Notes: a model not told the origin generated them from the sequence alone. A DNA stretch of 44,758 nt from Streptomyces zinciresistens K42 (GCF_000225525.1 NZ_AGBF01000041.1:1-44758); one strand, 5' to 3'; positions 15,765-25,832 are shown, numbered from the stretch's first letter. Program-made: numbers and translations.

Positions 15765-17029
15765 GACGGGTCGAGGACGACGGGGAGCTCGGCCAGCCCG
15801 CGGAAGGCGGGGAACGGCACGGTCATCCAGCGCGCCTCCCCCGGGTCGCCGGCCCGCGCCACGCGCGGGAAGCGCGCGAAGAGCGTGGTGAGGGCGGTCT
15901 GCATCTCCAGGCGGGCCAGCGGCGCCCCGACGCAGTAGTGCGGGCCGAAGCCGAAGGCGAGGTGCGTGGCCTGGACGTTCGGACGGCGTACGTCCATCTC
16001 GTTCGGCTCGGCGAACATCTCCGGGTCGCGGTTGGCGCCGGCGAGGGAGATCTGCACGAGCGCGCCCTTGGGGATGAGGGTGTCCCGCAGGACCACGTCC
16101 TCCGTGGCGTGCCGGAAGGTGGCGTTCTCCACCGAGGTCTCGAAGCGCAGCACCTCCTCGATCGCCGCGTTCAGCGCGCTCGCGTCCTTGAGGGCCATCG
16201 CCTTCTGCTCGGGCCGGCCGAGCAGATGGTGCACGGTGTTCCCGATCTGGTACGCCGTCGTCTTGTGGCCCGCGAACAGCAGGACCCAGGCCGTGGAGAC
16301 GAGTTCGTGGTCGGTGAGCGCGCCTTCCTGGTCCTTCGCCGTGACGAGCGCGCTGAGCAGGCCGTCGTCCGGCTCCCTGCGCTTGCGCGCGCACAGTTCC
16401 ACGAGGTATTCGCGGAGATTCCCCTCGGCGATCTCCAGCTTCGCGCGCGCTTCCGGACCGAAACCGGTCTTGGCGACGGTCGCGGACCATTCCTGGGCCT
16501 TCTGGCGCTCGTTCTCGGGAACGCCCAGGAGTTCGCAGATCACCTGGAGCGGCAGCGGGAAGCAGAACTCCGGGAGGAGGTCGACCGGGGCGGACGTCGG
16601 ACACCGGTCGAGCAGCCCGGCGGTGATCTGCTCCACGCGCGGCCGCAGCGCCTCGACCCGCTTCGGGGTGAAGGTGCTGCCGACGATCCTGCGCAGCCGG
16701 GTGTGCTTCGGCGGGTCCGAGAAGAGCATGTTGTCGTCGAGCGCGATCGACGAGTCGCCGAAGATGCGGTGGTAGGCGTCGAGGGCGCCGTACATGTCCT
16801 TGCTGAACCGGGGATCGGCGAGGGCCGCGCGGGCGTCGTCGTAGCGGGTGATGAGGTACGTCTCGACGCCGTGCGGCGGGGACATCGGGCAGACCGGCGC
16901 CGCCTCGCGCAGCGTGGCGTACACAGGGTGCGGGTCGGCGCGGAACTCCCGGCTGCACGAGGAGGCCGCGGCGGCGGCCTCCTCGAACGACAGCGCCTCG
17001 GACTCCTCGGATGCGAACGCTTGCGTCAT
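15761..17029 (-). CDS. cytochrome P450
   Basis: 422 aa, soluble class I bacterial P450. Motifs: the conserved HTRLRRIVGSTFTP of helix C, I-helix AGHKTT (residues 253-258), ExxR as E292-VL-R295, and the haem loop FGFGPHYCVG with Cys366. Lys256 occupies the place of the usual acidic residue of the acid-alcohol pair (AGHETT/AGHDTT), with Thr257 kept. The start ATG 17029 has only a weak GGGGACC upstream. The stop overlaps the start of the ABM gene. Divergent from the FAD hydroxylase over 150 nt. It presumably hydroxylates or couples the aromatic polyketide; redox partners are not encoded here. Confidence 0.92.
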   Translation of the reverse strand: MTQAFASEESEALSFEEAAAAASSCSREFRADPHPVYATLREAAPVCPMSPPHGVETYLITRYDDARAALADPRFSKDMYGALDAYHRIFGDSSIALDDNMLFSDPPKHTRLRRIVGSTFTPKRVEALRPRVEQITAGLLDRCPTSAPVDLLPEFCFPLPLQVICELLGVPENERQKAQEWSATVAKTGFGPEARAKLEIAEGNLREYLVELCARKRREPDDGLLSALVTAKDQEGALTDHELVSTAWVLLFAGHKTTAYQIGNTVHHLLGRPEQKAMALKDASALNAAIEEVLRFETSVENATFRHATEDVVLRDTLIPKGALVQISLAGANRDPEMFAEPNEMDVRRPNVQATHLAFGFGPHYCVGAPLARLEMQTALTTLFARFPRVARAGDPGEARWMTVPFPAFRGLAELPVVLDPS

Positions 17030-17179
17030 GGCTGGTCCCCGGGTTCGGCGTGGATTTCCCTGGCTCAGAGCCCACAGTTTCCCGGTGCGCGACGGCCCGC
17101 AAACGGCGCTGCGCCATATGGGTCGGCTCGCCGGACGACGTGTGTGTGGCGGACGACGGGCTTGGTACACATCGACGAC

Positions 17180-18808
17180 GTGAGCGCACACCAAGCGGAA
17201 TCTGTACCAGTTCTCGTCGTCGGCGGATCCCTGGTGGGACTTTCCACTTCGGTATTCCTGGGACGCCTCGGAATCCAGCACCTGCTCGTGGAGCGGCACG
17301 CCGCGACGTCCACGCACCCGCGCGGCCGCGGCAACAACGTGCGCACCATGGAGCTCTTCCGGACCGCCGGCCTGGAGTCGCGCATCCGGGGGGCGGCCCG
17401 CACCCTGTCCGGCAACGACGGCATCCTCCAGGTCGACACCCTGGTGGGCGCGCGGCGCCGCTGGATCGTCGGGGACATCGCGGGCGGCATGGACGTCTCG
17501 CGGGTCAGCTCCTCCGACTGGTGCCTGTGCAGCCAGAACGACCTGGAGCCGGTGCTGCTGGAGTACACCCGGGAGCTGGGCGCTGACGTCCGCTTCAACA
17601 CGGAGCTGCTCTCCTTCACCGAGCACGCGGACGGCGTACGGGCAGAGGTGCTGGACCGCACCACCCAGCAGACGTACACCGTCGAGGCCGGCTTCCTCGT
17701 GGCGGCCGACGGCCCGCGCAGCCCGGTGCGCACCCGCCTGGAGATCGGCCAGTCCGGTCCGGGCGAGCTGTTCCACAACGTCAGCGTCACCTTCCGCAGC
17801 AGGAAGCTCCAGGCGCACGTCGGGGAGAAGCGCTTCGTGGTCTGCTACGTGACCCACCCGGACGGTGAGGGCGCGCTGCTGCCGGTGGACAACGAGGAGA
17901 AGTGGGTCATCCACGTCCCCTGGTACCCCGGCCGGGGCGAGAACCTGGCGGACTTCACCGACCAGCGGCTCGCGGCGCACATCCGGGCCGCCGTCGGCGT
18001 CCCCGACATCGACGTCGAGATCACCGGACGCGCCCCCTGGCACGCCTCCAAGCGCGTGGCCGACCGCTACGGCGCGGGCCGGGTCCTGCTGGCCGGCGAC
18101 TCGGCCCACGAGATGCCGCCCACCGGCGCGTTCGGCTCCAACACCGGCATCCAGGACGGCCACAACCTCGCCTGGAAGCTCGCCGCGGTGCTGCGCGGCT
18201 GGGCCGGCCTGCCGCTGCTGGACACCTACGAGGCCGAACGGCGCCCGGTCGCGCTGGCCACCGGCGCCCGTGCCTGCGCCCAGGCCGCCGACGAGGAGCA
18301 CCCCGGCTTCAGCCCCGCCGGCCGCAACGACGACCCGGCCGACCTGATGACGGTCGCCCTCTGCTACCGCTACGCCTCCGGTGCCGTGGTGGACGCCCCC
18401 GCGCAGCGCCCGGTCGTCCCCGACTCCTTCCAGCTCGGCGGCGAACCCGGCAGCCGCGCCCCGCACATGTGGGTCCTGCGGGAAGGCGAGCGCATCTCCA
18501 CGCTCGACCTGTACGAGCGCTCCTTCGTGCTGCTGGCCGGCTCCGGCGGGCAGAAGTGGCGTACCGCCGTCGAGAAGGCGGGCGCGAACCTCGGCGTGCC
18601 GGTGGCGGCGTACCTCGTGGGCACCGGTCCCGACCACGACCTCGTGCCGGAGCCGGACGCCGACTGGGCGGAGCTGCACGGCACGGCCGAGGACGGCGCC
18701 GTCCTGGTGCGCCCGGACGGGTTCGTCGCCTGGCGGGCCGACGCGGCGATGCCCGACACGGACCGTGTGCTGACCGCCGTGCTGCAGAGCGTGCTCTGCC
18801 GCGACTGA
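17180..18808 (+). CDS. FAD-dependent aromatic polyketide hydroxylase (WhiE-VIII/TcmG type)
   Basis: 542 aa from GTG 17180. The dinucleotide-binding start VPVLVVGGSLVGLSTSVFLGRLG is followed by LVERH and the STHPRGRGNNVRTMELFR loop typical of class A polyketide hydroxylases. The second FAD motif reads GRVLLAGDSAHEMPPTGAFGSNTGIQDGHNLAWKLA, here split over residues about 295-330. The C-terminal 150 residues are the thioredoxin-like domain of this family. It corresponds to ORF VIII of whiE, the hydroxylase that acts late in spore pigment formation and is transcribed apart from the main operon. An amidohydrolase gene follows in the same direction after 37 nt. No ribosome-binding site is obvious; TTG 17162 is an alternative start. 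Confidence 0.9.
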   Translation: MSAHQAESVPVLVVGGSLVGLSTSVFLGRLGIQHLLVERHAATSTHPRGRGNNVRTMELFRTAGLESRIRGAARTLSGNDGILQVDTLVGARRRWIVGDIAGGMDVSRVSSSDWCLCSQNDLEPVLLEYTRELGADVRFNTELLSFTEHADGVRAEVLDRTTQQTYTVEAGFLVAADGPRSPVRTRLEIGQSGPGELFHNVSVTFRSRKLQAHVGEKRFVVCYVTHPDGEGALLPVDNEEKWVIHVPWYPGRGENLADFTDQRLAAHIRAAVGVPDIDVEITGRAPWHASKRVADRYGAGRVLLAGDSAHEMPPTGAFGSNTGIQDGHNLAWKLAAVLRGWAGLPLLDTYEAERRPVALATGARACAQAADEEHPGFSPAGRNDDPADLMTVALCYRYASGAVVDAPAQRPVVPDSFQLGGEPGSRAPHMWVLREGERISTLDLYERSFVLLAGSGGQKWRTAVEKAGANLGVPVAAYLVGTGPDHDLVPEPDADWAELHGTAEDGAVLVRPDGFVAWRADAAMPDTDRVLTAVLQSVLCRD

Positions 18809-18845
18809 CCCCCGCCGTACGCCGACGAAAGACGAGGACGCTGCC

Positions 18846-19811
18846 ATGACCCCTGCCGGACGCATCGACGTCCACCACCACTTCACCGCCCCGGCCTGGC
18901 TGGACTGGGCCGAGGAACGCGGCATCGTCAGCCGCGGGAAGCTGCCGTGGTGGACGCGCTGGGACCAGGACGCGGCACTGGAGCTGATGGACAAGACGGG
19001 CATCGGCACCGCGGTGATGACCGTGGCGATGCTCGGCCGCCTCCAGGAGCGTGCCGTGCGCCAGGAGAGCGCGCGGGTCGCCCTGCGCGCGGCGGCCGAC
19101 GTGGCCGCGTCCGCGCCCGGCCGGTTCGCGTTCTTCACCCCCGTCTTCCTCGACGACCTGGACCTGTCCTCGTGGAGCGTCGCGTACGGCCTGGACGAGC
19201 TGGGCGCGGTCGGGGTGAGCACCCGCACCAGCGTGAACGGGGTCTTCCTCGGCGACCCGTCGCACGACCGCCTGCTCCAGGAGCTGAACGAGCGCTCCGC
19301 GGTCATCAGCACCCACCCCATGGAGGTGCCGGCCGGCAAGGACGGCGCTCCCGGTCTGCCGGGGATGCCGCCCTTCGTGTGCGACTTCCTGATGGACACA
19401 ACCCGCGCGGCGGTCAACCTCATCAGGAACGGCACCCTGGACCGCTACCCGAACCTCAGCTTCGTGCTGCCGCACGGCGGCGGCTTCCTGCCGTACATGG
19501 CGGCCCGGCTGGAGCTGTTCGGCGGATCGCTGAACCCGCCGATCGAGCCGGGCCGGGTCCGCGACCACCTGCACCGGTTCTGGTTCGACACCGCGGGCCC
19601 CATGTCCCCCTCGGCCACGCCGACCCTGCTCGCGACGGTGGACCCGGCGCGCATCCTCTTCGGCACCGACTGGCCGCCGACGCCCGGCCACGTGCTGGTC
19701 GACCGGGTGGCGCCGGCCCTGGACGCCGACCCGTTCCTGTCCGAGGAGCAGTTGCGGGGCATCAACCGGGACAACGCGCTGCGGCTGATGCCGGGGCTCG
19801 CCCGCGGCTGA
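18846..19811 (+). CDS. ACMSD-like metal-dependent amidohydrolase, likely decarboxylase
   Basis: 321 aa TIM-barrel protein of the amidohydrolase-2 group. Metal ligands can be placed: His10 and His12 in DVHHHF, His157 in STHPMEVP, His210 in VLPHGGGFLPY, and Asp275 in LFGTDWP. In the family these match the zinc ligands and catalytic His of aminocarboxymuconate-semialdehyde decarboxylase and of resorcylate decarboxylases. These are non-oxidative decarboxylases, so removal of a carboxyl from an aromatic acid is the best guess. It lies 37 nt after the FAD hydroxylase, likely in one operon, and ends at a strong terminator. Classic whiE sets lack such a gene. Confidence 0.85.
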   Translation: MTPAGRIDVHHHFTAPAWLDWAEERGIVSRGKLPWWTRWDQDAALELMDKTGIGTAVMTVAMLGRLQERAVRQESARVALRAAADVAASAPGRFAFFTPVFLDDLDLSSWSVAYGLDELGAVGVSTRTSVNGVFLGDPSHDRLLQELNERSAVISTHPMEVPAGKDGAPGLPGMPPFVCDFLMDTTRAAVNLIRNGTLDRYPNLSFVLPHGGGFLPYMAARLELFGGSLNPPIEPGRVRDHLHRFWFDTAGPMSPSATPTLLATVDPARILFGTDWPPTPGHVLVDRVAPALDADPFLSEEQLRGINRDNALRLMPGLARG

Positions 19812-19830
19812 GCCCGCTCCGCCGCGACAA

Positions 19831-19866
19831 GGCCGCCGCCCGCGCCGTTCGGCGCGGGCGGCGGCC
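19831..19866. terminator. bidirectional terminator between convergent PKS operons
   Basis: A perfect 16-bp GC stem (19831-19846 with 19851-19866) with a GTTC loop lies 19 nt after the amidohydrolase stop and 27 nt before the cyclase stop on the other strand. Confidence 0.88.
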
Positions 19867-19893
19867 TGTGTGCCGCGGTGGAGCGGCCGTTCC

Positions 19894-20226
19894 TCAGCGG
19901 ACGGCGTCGCGCTTCCAGTGGTAGAAGCGCCGCGCCATCGCGTCCCTGGGACCCCGCCAGGTCTCGGGGTCGTAGGGGCTGACGAAGGCTTCGAGGCGTC
20001 GGCTGACGTCGACGAACTCGGGGTGTCCGGCGACCTGCTGGATGGCGGGGCCGGGGTCCTGCTCCGACTCGATGAAGTGCATGTACACATCGCCGAACTG
20101 GAACAGCGAGCGCTGGCTCACCCCGACGAGGTGCGGGAGTTCGCCGCGGTCGGAGGACGCGAAGACGTCGGCGATGTCCTGCGCCGCGTGCGGGGCCATC
20201 CTGGCGACGATCAGGGCGTGGTGCAT
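19894..20226 (-). CDS. TcmI-family polyketide cyclase (WhiE-VII type)
   Basis: 110 aa from ATG 20226, with GAGGAG 5 nt upstream. A single dimeric alpha/beta-barrel domain: ALIVARMAPHAAQDIADVFASSDRGELPHLVGVSQRSLFQFGDVYMHFIESE, then HPEFVDVSRRLEAFVSPYDPETWR and the conserved C-terminal ARRFYHWKR. TcmI-type cyclases close the later rings of polycyclic aromatic polyketides. It is the last gene of the minus-strand biosynthetic operon, 26 nt after the aromatase/cyclase. Confidence 0.9.
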   Translation of the reverse strand: MHHALIVARMAPHAAQDIADVFASSDRGELPHLVGVSQRSLFQFGDVYMHFIESEQDPGPAIQQVAGHPEFVDVSRRLEAFVSPYDPETWRGPRDAMARRFYHWKRDAVR

Positions 20227-20252
20227 GGGTTCTCCTCGGGTGAGCGGGCCGC

Positions 20253-21000
<748 letters not shown>

Positions 21001-21019
21001 GAGGGTTCTCCTTGTCGTT

Positions 21020-22270
21020 CTAGAGGGCGGAGCCGGTGCCCGCGCGCAGTACGAGGGCGGCGTTGGAGCCCATGAGTCCCCGGCTGAGGACCAGGGCGGT
21101 GCGCAGTTCGGCCGGGCGGGCGGTGCCGGTCACCAGGTCGATGTCGTGGCTGACGTCGAAGACGCCCGGCGTGGGCGGCACCAGCCCGTCCTCCATGGCC
21201 CGCACCGCGGCCACGACGTCCAGCAGCGGTGCCCCGCAGTACGACCGTCCGATGCCGGTCTTGGGGGCGGTGACCGGCACCCGCCCGCCGTGCGCCCCGA
21301 GGGCGTCGGCCAGGGCGAGGGCCTCGGCGCGGTCCGCCTCGGGGACGCCGAGGGCGTCGGCGAAGACCACGTCGATCTCCTCCGGTGCACAGCCGGCCTC
21401 GTCGAGGGCGCCGCGCACGGCCTGTGCGAGCCCCTCGCGCGACCGGTCCCAGCGCGAGGCGCCGGTGAAGGTCGCGGCGTGCCCGGCCACGGTGGCCCGG
21501 ACGTCCGCCTCCCGGCGCCGCGCCCGCTCCAGGTCCTCCACGATCAGTACGGCGCCGCCCTCGGCGGGTACGAAGCCGCAGGCCGCGGAGGTGAAGGGCC
21601 GGTAGGCGCGGGCGGGGTCCTCGACCGTGCTGAGTTCGGGGTAGCCGAGCTGGCATACCCCCGAGTACGGCGCGAGGGGGGCCTCGGCCGCGCCGACGAC
21701 GACGACGTCGGTGCCCCGGCGCACGGCCCGGCCGGCGTGGGCGACGGCGTCCAGGGCGCCCGCCTCGTCGCTGGCCACCACACCGCAGGGGCCCTTGAAG
21801 CCCTTGCGGATGGAGATCTGACCGGTGCTGGCCGCGTAGAACCAGGCGATGGACTGGTACGGCCCGACGAACCGGGAGCCCTTGCCCCACAGCTTCTGCA
21901 GCTCGCGCTGGCCGAACTCGCCGCCGCCTGAGCCGGCCGCGGTGACCACGCCGACGGAGTACGGCTCGTCGGTCCAGGCCGCGCTGGAGAGCCCCGCGTC
22001 CTGGAGGGCGGCGTCGGCGGCGGCGAGCGCGAAGTGGGTGAACTTGTCGGTCTGGACGAGGAAGGTCTCCTCGATCAGCGCCGAGGCGTCGAAGCCCCGG
22101 ACCTCGCCGGCGACGCGCAGCGGCAGGTGCTCGCAGCCCTCCCGGGTGATCCGGTCGAGGACGCTGACGCCCTCCTTGACGTTCTTCCAGTAGGTCTCGG
22201 CGGTGAGGCCGTTGGGGGCGACCACTCCCATGCCCGTGACGGCTGTGCGCCGGGCGCGTCGACCGCTCAT
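21020..22270 (-). CDS. KS-beta / chain length factor
   Basis: 416 aa, ketosynthase fold without the catalytic set. The active-site Cys position (169 in KS-alpha) is Glu169 here, in [13 protein letters not shown]; most chain length factors have Gln. The NAHGSGT His is replaced ([15 protein letters not shown]), and so is the MVGHS His ([13 protein letters not shown]). It pairs with KS-alpha to set chain length and, in typical systems, to supply the starter by decarboxylating malonyl-ACP. ATG 22270 overlaps the KS-alpha stop by four bases (ATGA), the usual coupling for stoichiometric heterodimers. Sequence style is closest to spore-pigment CLFs as I recall them. Confidence 0.94.
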   Translation of the reverse strand: MSGRRARRTAVTGMGVVAPNGLTAETYWKNVKEGVSVLDRITREGCEHLPLRVAGEVRGFDASALIEETFLVQTDKFTHFALAAADAALQDAGLSSAAWTDEPYSVGVVTAAGSGGGEFGQRELQKLWGKGSRFVGPYQSIAWFYAASTGQISIRKGFKGPCGVVASDEAGALDAVAHAGRAVRRGTDVVVVGAAEAPLAPYSGVCQLGYPELSTVEDPARAYRPFTSAACGFVPAEGGAVLIVEDLERARRREADVRATVAGHAATFTGASRWDRSREGLAQAVRGALDEAGCAPEEIDVVFADALGVPEADRAEALALADALGAHGGRVPVTAPKTGIGRSYCGAPLLDVVAAVRAMEDGLVPPTPGVFDVSHDIDLVTGTARPAELRTALVLSRGLMGSNAALVLRAGTGSAL

Positions 22271-23538
22271 CGTCGTCTCCTCCCGTTCGGTCCCGTCAGC
22301 AGCACCGCGGACTGGAACCCGCCGAAGCCGCTGCCCACGGAGAGCACGTTGTCGAGCCGCCGCGAGCGCGCGGTGCGCGGGACGTAGTCCAGGTCGCACT
22401 CGGGGTCGGGGGTCTCGTAGTTCGCCGTCGGCGGCACCACCTGGCGGGCCAGCGCGAGCACGCAGGCGACGACCTCGATGGCGCCGATCGCGCCGAGCGA
22501 GTGGCCCACCATGGACTTGATCGAACTCATGGGGGTGTCGTAGGCGTGCGAGCCGAGGGACTTCTTGACCGCGGCGGTCTCGTGCCGGTCGTTCTGCCGG
22601 GTGCCGGAGCCGTGCGCGTTGACGTAGTCGACCTCGGTGGGGTCCAGGCGCGCGTGGTCGAGCGTCTCGTCGATGGCCCGCGCCATCTCCAGGCCCTCGC
22701 AGGTCAGACCGGTCATGTGGTAGGCGTTGCCGAAGGTGGCGTAGCCGCCGATCTCGCAGTAGACGTGCGCGCCGCGGGCCCTGGCGTGCTCCAGTTCCTC
22801 CAGGACGAGGACGGCGGCGCCCTCGCCCATGACGAATCCGTCGCGGCGGGCGTCGAAGGGGCGCGAGGCGTGCTCCGGGTCGTCGTTGTTGGGCGACGTG
22901 GCCTTGATGGCGTCGAAGCAGGCCATGGTGATCGGGGAGATCGGGGAGTCGGAGGCGCCGGCGAGGCAGATGTCGGCGCGGCCCTCCTCGATGGTGTGGA
23001 AGGCGTAGCCCACGGCGTCCAGGCCCGAGGTGCAGCCGGTGGAGACGGTCTGCACCGGCCCCTGGGCGCCGAAGCGTTCGGCGACGTCGGAGGCGAGGGT
23101 GCTGGGCGAGAACGCCCGGTGCAGCTGGGGCTGGGCGGCGCGGTGGTCGACGTCCCAGCGCGCGCCGCGCTCGCTGACGAGGACGTAGTCGTGCTCCAGG
23201 CGGGTGGTGCCGCCCACCGCGCTGCCCAGGGACACGGCCACCCGCCAGGGGTTCTCCTCGGCGAGGTCGACGCCGCTGTCGGTCACCGCCTCCCGGGCGG
23301 CGACGAGGGCGAACTGTATGTACCGGTCGGCGCGTTCGACGACGTCGATGCCGAGGCCGTACGCGAGGGGGTCGAAGTCGCACTCGGCGGCTATCCGCGA
23401 GCGCAGGCCCTCGGGGTCGAACAGGGTGATGCCGCGGGTCGCCGTACGGCCGTTGGACAGGAGGTCCCAGAACGCGGGCACCCCGATCCCGCCGGGGGCG
23501 ACCACGCCTATGCCGGTCACCGCCACGCGCCGGGTCAT
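22267..23538 (-). CDS. ketosynthase KS-alpha (WhiE-III type)
   Basis: 423 aa condensing enzyme of an aromatic type II PKS. The catalytic residues are complete: Cys169 in [11 protein letters not shown], His309 in [11 protein letters not shown], Lys341 and His346 in [29 protein letters not shown] is the usual substrate-channel signature. With the CLF it forms the heterodimer that elongates malonyl units; spore-pigment minimal PKSs of this group make long chains of about 24 carbons, which I infer but cannot show. Its ATG overlaps the cupin stop and its stop overlaps the CLF start, both as ATGA, so cupin, KS-alpha and CLF are translated in tight linkage. Confidence 0.96.
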   Translation of the reverse strand: MTRRVAVTGIGVVAPGGIGVPAFWDLLSNGRTATRGITLFDPEGLRSRIAAECDFDPLAYGLGIDVVERADRYIQFALVAAREAVTDSGVDLAEENPWRVAVSLGSAVGGTTRLEHDYVLVSERGARWDVDHRAAQPQLHRAFSPSTLASDVAERFGAQGPVQTVSTGCTSGLDAVGYAFHTIEEGRADICLAGASDSPISPITMACFDAIKATSPNNDDPEHASRPFDARRDGFVMGEGAAVLVLEELEHARARGAHVYCEIGGYATFGNAYHMTGLTCEGLEMARAIDETLDHARLDPTEVDYVNAHGSGTRQNDRHETAAVKKSLGSHAYDTPMSSIKSMVGHSLGAIGAIEVVACVLALARQVVPPTANYETPDPECDLDYVPRTARSRRLDNVLSVGSGFGGFQSAVLLTGPNGRRRR

Positions 23539-23999
23539 GACAGGACCCCGGGGCGTTCGGATCGGGCGCCCTTCTCCTGGACGAGCGGGTAGGAGGTGAC
23601 GTCGTCGCCGAGCTCGGGCGCCTCGGTGTCGACGTGGCCGAGCCTCGGCTCGGGCGCCAGCGGGCCCAGGTGGAAGATCATGCGGGCCTCCTCGTCACCG
23701 ACGTTGCGGAAGCGGTGCCGCATGTCGATGGGGATCATGAGGCCCTGGTCGGCGCGCAGGCCGACGGTCTCCCCGTCCAGGTCGACCTCCAGCCGGCCCT
23801 CGGTGACGTACACGAACTCCTCGGAGTACGGGTGGTAGTGCTCGCTGATGCGTTCGCCGGGCCGCAGGATGGCCAGGCCCATGAAACCGCTCGTGGCGCC
23901 CGCCGTGACGGGGGTGAGCAGGGTGCGGATGTCGCCTCCGCGCTTGCGGTTGGGCTCGATCTCGTTCAGGTCGACGACGCGCGGGCGCATCTTTTCCAT
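23535..23999 (-). CDS. cupin-domain protein (WhiE-II type)
   Basis: 154 aa, one cupin barrel. Motif 1 is [22 protein letters not shown] with His-x-His and Glu metal ligands; motif 2 lies around [19 protein letters not shown] with the second His. Cupins of this kind sit next to KS-alpha in spore-pigment and pentangular polyphenol clusters and are thought to act in cyclisation or oxygenation. The exact reaction is not settled. ATG 23999 has GGAG 9 nt upstream; an ATG at 23990 is also possible. The stop overlaps the KS-alpha start. Confidence 0.9.
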   Translation of the reverse strand: MEKMRPRVVDLNEIEPNRKRGGDIRTLLTPVTAGATSGFMGLAILRPGERISEHYHPYSEEFVYVTEGRLEVDLDGETVGLRADQGLMIPIDMRHRFRNVGDEEARMIFHLGPLAPEPRLGHVDTEAPELGDDVTSYPLVQEKGARSERPGVLS

Positions 24000-24045
24000 G
24001 GTGGTTGTCTCCAGGTCGGTCGGTGAGGTGTCGGTCCCCGCGCCG

Positions 24046-25155
24046 TCAGGGCCGCGCGGCCCGGCGGTCGGTGATCAGCGCCATGCCGGCGCGGGCGAGG
24101 AGGCGGTCGGCTCCCCGGTCGCCCGAGAGCGGTCCGGGGACGGCGAGCGCTTCGGCGTCGAGCAGGCGCGCCAGTACGGCGGCCGTGCGGGCGCCTTGGA
24201 TGCCGAGCGCCCGGACCGGGTCGGTCTCCAGGTCGCCCCGTACGTCGACGAGGCGGACGACGATGTCCTCCCGCTGGAAGACGGTGCTGCGGTGGACGGG
24301 GGAGGCGGGGTCGGCCGCCGCCGTCTCGTCCTGCCGGCCGAGCAGCCGGGCCAGCGCCGTCCCGCAGCCCTTGCGGGCCGGGTAGAACAGGGCGTGCCGC
24401 CGGACGCCGTCCGGCTCCGGGCCGCCGCGGGCCACGTGGTGCACGGGCGGCATGGCGGCCCGGACGAAGAAGGTGCGCGCGGAGTCGGGGTCGGTGAGGT
24501 CCCGGTGCTGCTCCAGATGGGGGTTGAGCGCCTCCTCGACGGCCCGTACCTCGGGCTGGCGGGAGACGTGGCGCAGCGCCGCCGTCAGGTCGCCCTCCAC
24601 CTCGACGGTCCGCACGATCCGGTTGCCGTGCATGAAGAGGGTGGTGCGGCTCAGCCGGGTGGTGGCGTCGACGCGGGACTCGGGCGGGGCGTACCCGGCG
24701 AGGATCCGGGCGGCCTCGGACTCGGAGCCGGGCTTGACGGTGAAGGTCAGGGCGTGGCGGATCACGCCGTCGCCCACGCGTACGGTGCTCTGGAGCGCGC
24801 CGGCCCGCGGGTGCTCGCCGCCGGTCTCGCGGACGACGCCGTAGCGCAGCGAGCGCAGTTCGCGCACGCAGTTCTGCAGAGGCCGGACGGTCTCGATGTG
24901 GTCCTCGCTGTTGACCCAGGCGAGGTAGGGCGGGGCGGTGGCCCATTCGCTCGTGATGACCCACTGGGAGGGGTTCTCCACCGACTGGCACAGCTGGTCA
25001 CCGAGGTGTCCGGGCACCGACGCGACCCGGTCGCGCATCTGCTCGTAGGCGTCCAGGAACTGCTGCTGGGTGCCTTCGTGGAGGTCGACGAGGAGGAGGA
25101 CGCGCATTCTGGAGCCGTCGAACGCCGACTGGGACGTGTAGGGCGAAGTGGTCAT
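24046..25155 (-). CDS. ABM plus SchA/CurD-domain protein (WhiE-I type)
   Basis: 369 aa, first gene of the main PKS operon. Residues about 15-112 form an ABM domain ([47 protein letters not shown]). Residues about 130-240 ([21 protein letters not shown] ... [10 protein letters not shown]) and 250-350 ([21 protein letters not shown]) are two further related segments of the SchA/CurD type, named after spore-pigment proteins of S. halstedii and S. curacoi. Function is unproven; the ABM part may oxidise the polyketide. ATG 25155 has AAGGAAGGG about 9 nt upstream. The first domain is a paralogue of the separate ABM protein at 15.4 kb. Confidence 0.88.
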   Translation of the reverse strand: MTTSPYTSQSAFDGSRMRVLLLVDLHEGTQQQFLDAYEQMRDRVASVPGHLGDQLCQSVENPSQWVITSEWATAPPYLAWVNSEDHIETVRPLQNCVRELRSLRYGVVRETGGEHPRAGALQSTVRVGDGVIRHALTFTVKPGSESEAARILAGYAPPESRVDATTRLSRTTLFMHGNRIVRTVEVEGDLTAALRHVSRQPEVRAVEEALNPHLEQHRDLTDPDSARTFFVRAAMPPVHHVARGGPEPDGVRRHALFYPARKGCGTALARLLGRQDETAAADPASPVHRSTVFQREDIVVRLVDVRGDLETDPVRALGIQGARTAAVLARLLDAEALAVPGPLSGDRGADRLLARAGMALITDRRAARP

Positions 25156-25223
25156 CCGGGAGACCCTTCCTTCGCGGGAGCGAGCGGCGGCCGTCCCCGT
25201 CCACCTGCGCGAACGCGGGTTCC

Positions 25224-25253
25224 GGCCCTGAGCCTTCATCGTGGGTCAGGGCC
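25224..25253. promoter_or_regulatory. inverted repeat upstream of the PKS operon
   Basis: GGCCCTGA (25224-25231) and TCAGGGCC (25246-25253) are perfect 8-bp arms around 14 nt, about 70 nt before the first PKS gene. It could be an operator for a sporulation regulator or a hairpin in the leader. Confidence 0.4.
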
Positions 25254-25397
25254 CGGGGCTCCGCGAGCCACGCGGGCCAAAGGGGGGAACTGCCCGCCGG
25301 GCAGGCCGCAATGCCGCCGCGCGCCCCGGCCGGACACCGCGTCACCACCCCCGCGGAGCCCCCGTGCGGCCCTCGCGGACGGTGGTGCCCGGACACG

Positions 25398-25483
25398 CCG
25401 AAGGCGCCGCGGGACCGGCCTCGCGCCGAAGCCCGCCCCGGCCGGGGCGGCTTGGGTCACGAGGGGGTCCGCGGCGCCTTCGG
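25398..25483 (-). terminator. large nested stem-loop, insulator terminator
   Basis: Outer arms 25398-25416 and 25466-25483 pair over 18 bp with one bulged C. Inside, 25433-25450 is an 18-nt GC palindrome able to form its own hairpin. It starts about 38 nt downstream of the MTH1187 stop on the minus strand and should stop that transcript before the PKS operon. Confidence 0.75.
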
Positions 25484-25520
25484 GGGCGGGGACGGGGGGC
25501 GGGGACGCGCAGAGGCGACG

Positions 25521-25832
25521 CTACGTTCGGAACACGTCCTGGCCCGCCAGGTGCCGTTCGACGGTTTCGACCTTGGAGGTGAGGCCGTCGGTCACGCCGG
25601 GGCGGATGTCGGCCTTGAGGACCAGGGACACCCGGGGCGCCCGTGCCTCGACCGCGGCGACGGCCCGCCGGACGACGTCCATCACGTCCTCCCAGTCGCC
25701 CTCGACGCTGGTGAACATCGCGTCGGTGCGATGGGGCAGGCCGGACTCGCGGACCACGCGCACGGCGTCGGCGACGTACTCCCCCACGTCCTCGCCGACG
25801 CCGAGCGGCGTCACGGAAAACGCGACGATCAT
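25521..25832 (-). CDS. MTH1187-family thiamine-binding protein
   Basis: 103 aa. The pattern [32 protein letters not shown], a central [22 protein letters not shown], and the conserved KADIRPG belongs to the MTH1187/YkoF-like family, ferredoxin-like folds some of which bind thiamine. ATG 25832 overlaps the stop of the upstream DUF3817 gene (ATGA). The physiological role in actinobacteria is unclear. It is followed by the large terminator that separates it from the PKS operon. Confidence 0.88.
   Translation of the reverse strand: MIVAFSVTPLGVGEDVGEYVADAVRVVRESGLPHRTDAMFTSVEGDWEDVMDVVRRAVAAVEARAPRVSLVLKADIRPGVTDGLTSKVETVERHLAGQDVFRT

Larger units (their letters stand above)
25156..25520. other. 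365-nt non-coding region upstream of the PKS operon
   Basis: Contains the PKS operon promoter region (25156-25397), with the inverted repeat at 25224-25253, then a large stem-loop at 25398-25483 that follows the MTH1187 gene. I found no convincing WhiG-type promoter (TAAA with GCCGATAA) and no plausible gene. Confidence 0.65.

Noticed and set aside
17030..19435. Upstream extension of the P450 frame
   Set aside because: It runs antisense through the FAD hydroxylase and amidohydrolase; the P450 N-terminus at 17029 is the natural start.
25156..25223. Sporulation sigma (WhiG) promoter for the PKS operon
   Set aside because: I looked for a TAAA/GCCGATAA pair at the expected spacing and did not find one.
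25241..25582. Possible small plus-strand gene before the PKS operon
   Set aside because: It crosses the large stem-loop and is made of Gly/Arg/Pro only.
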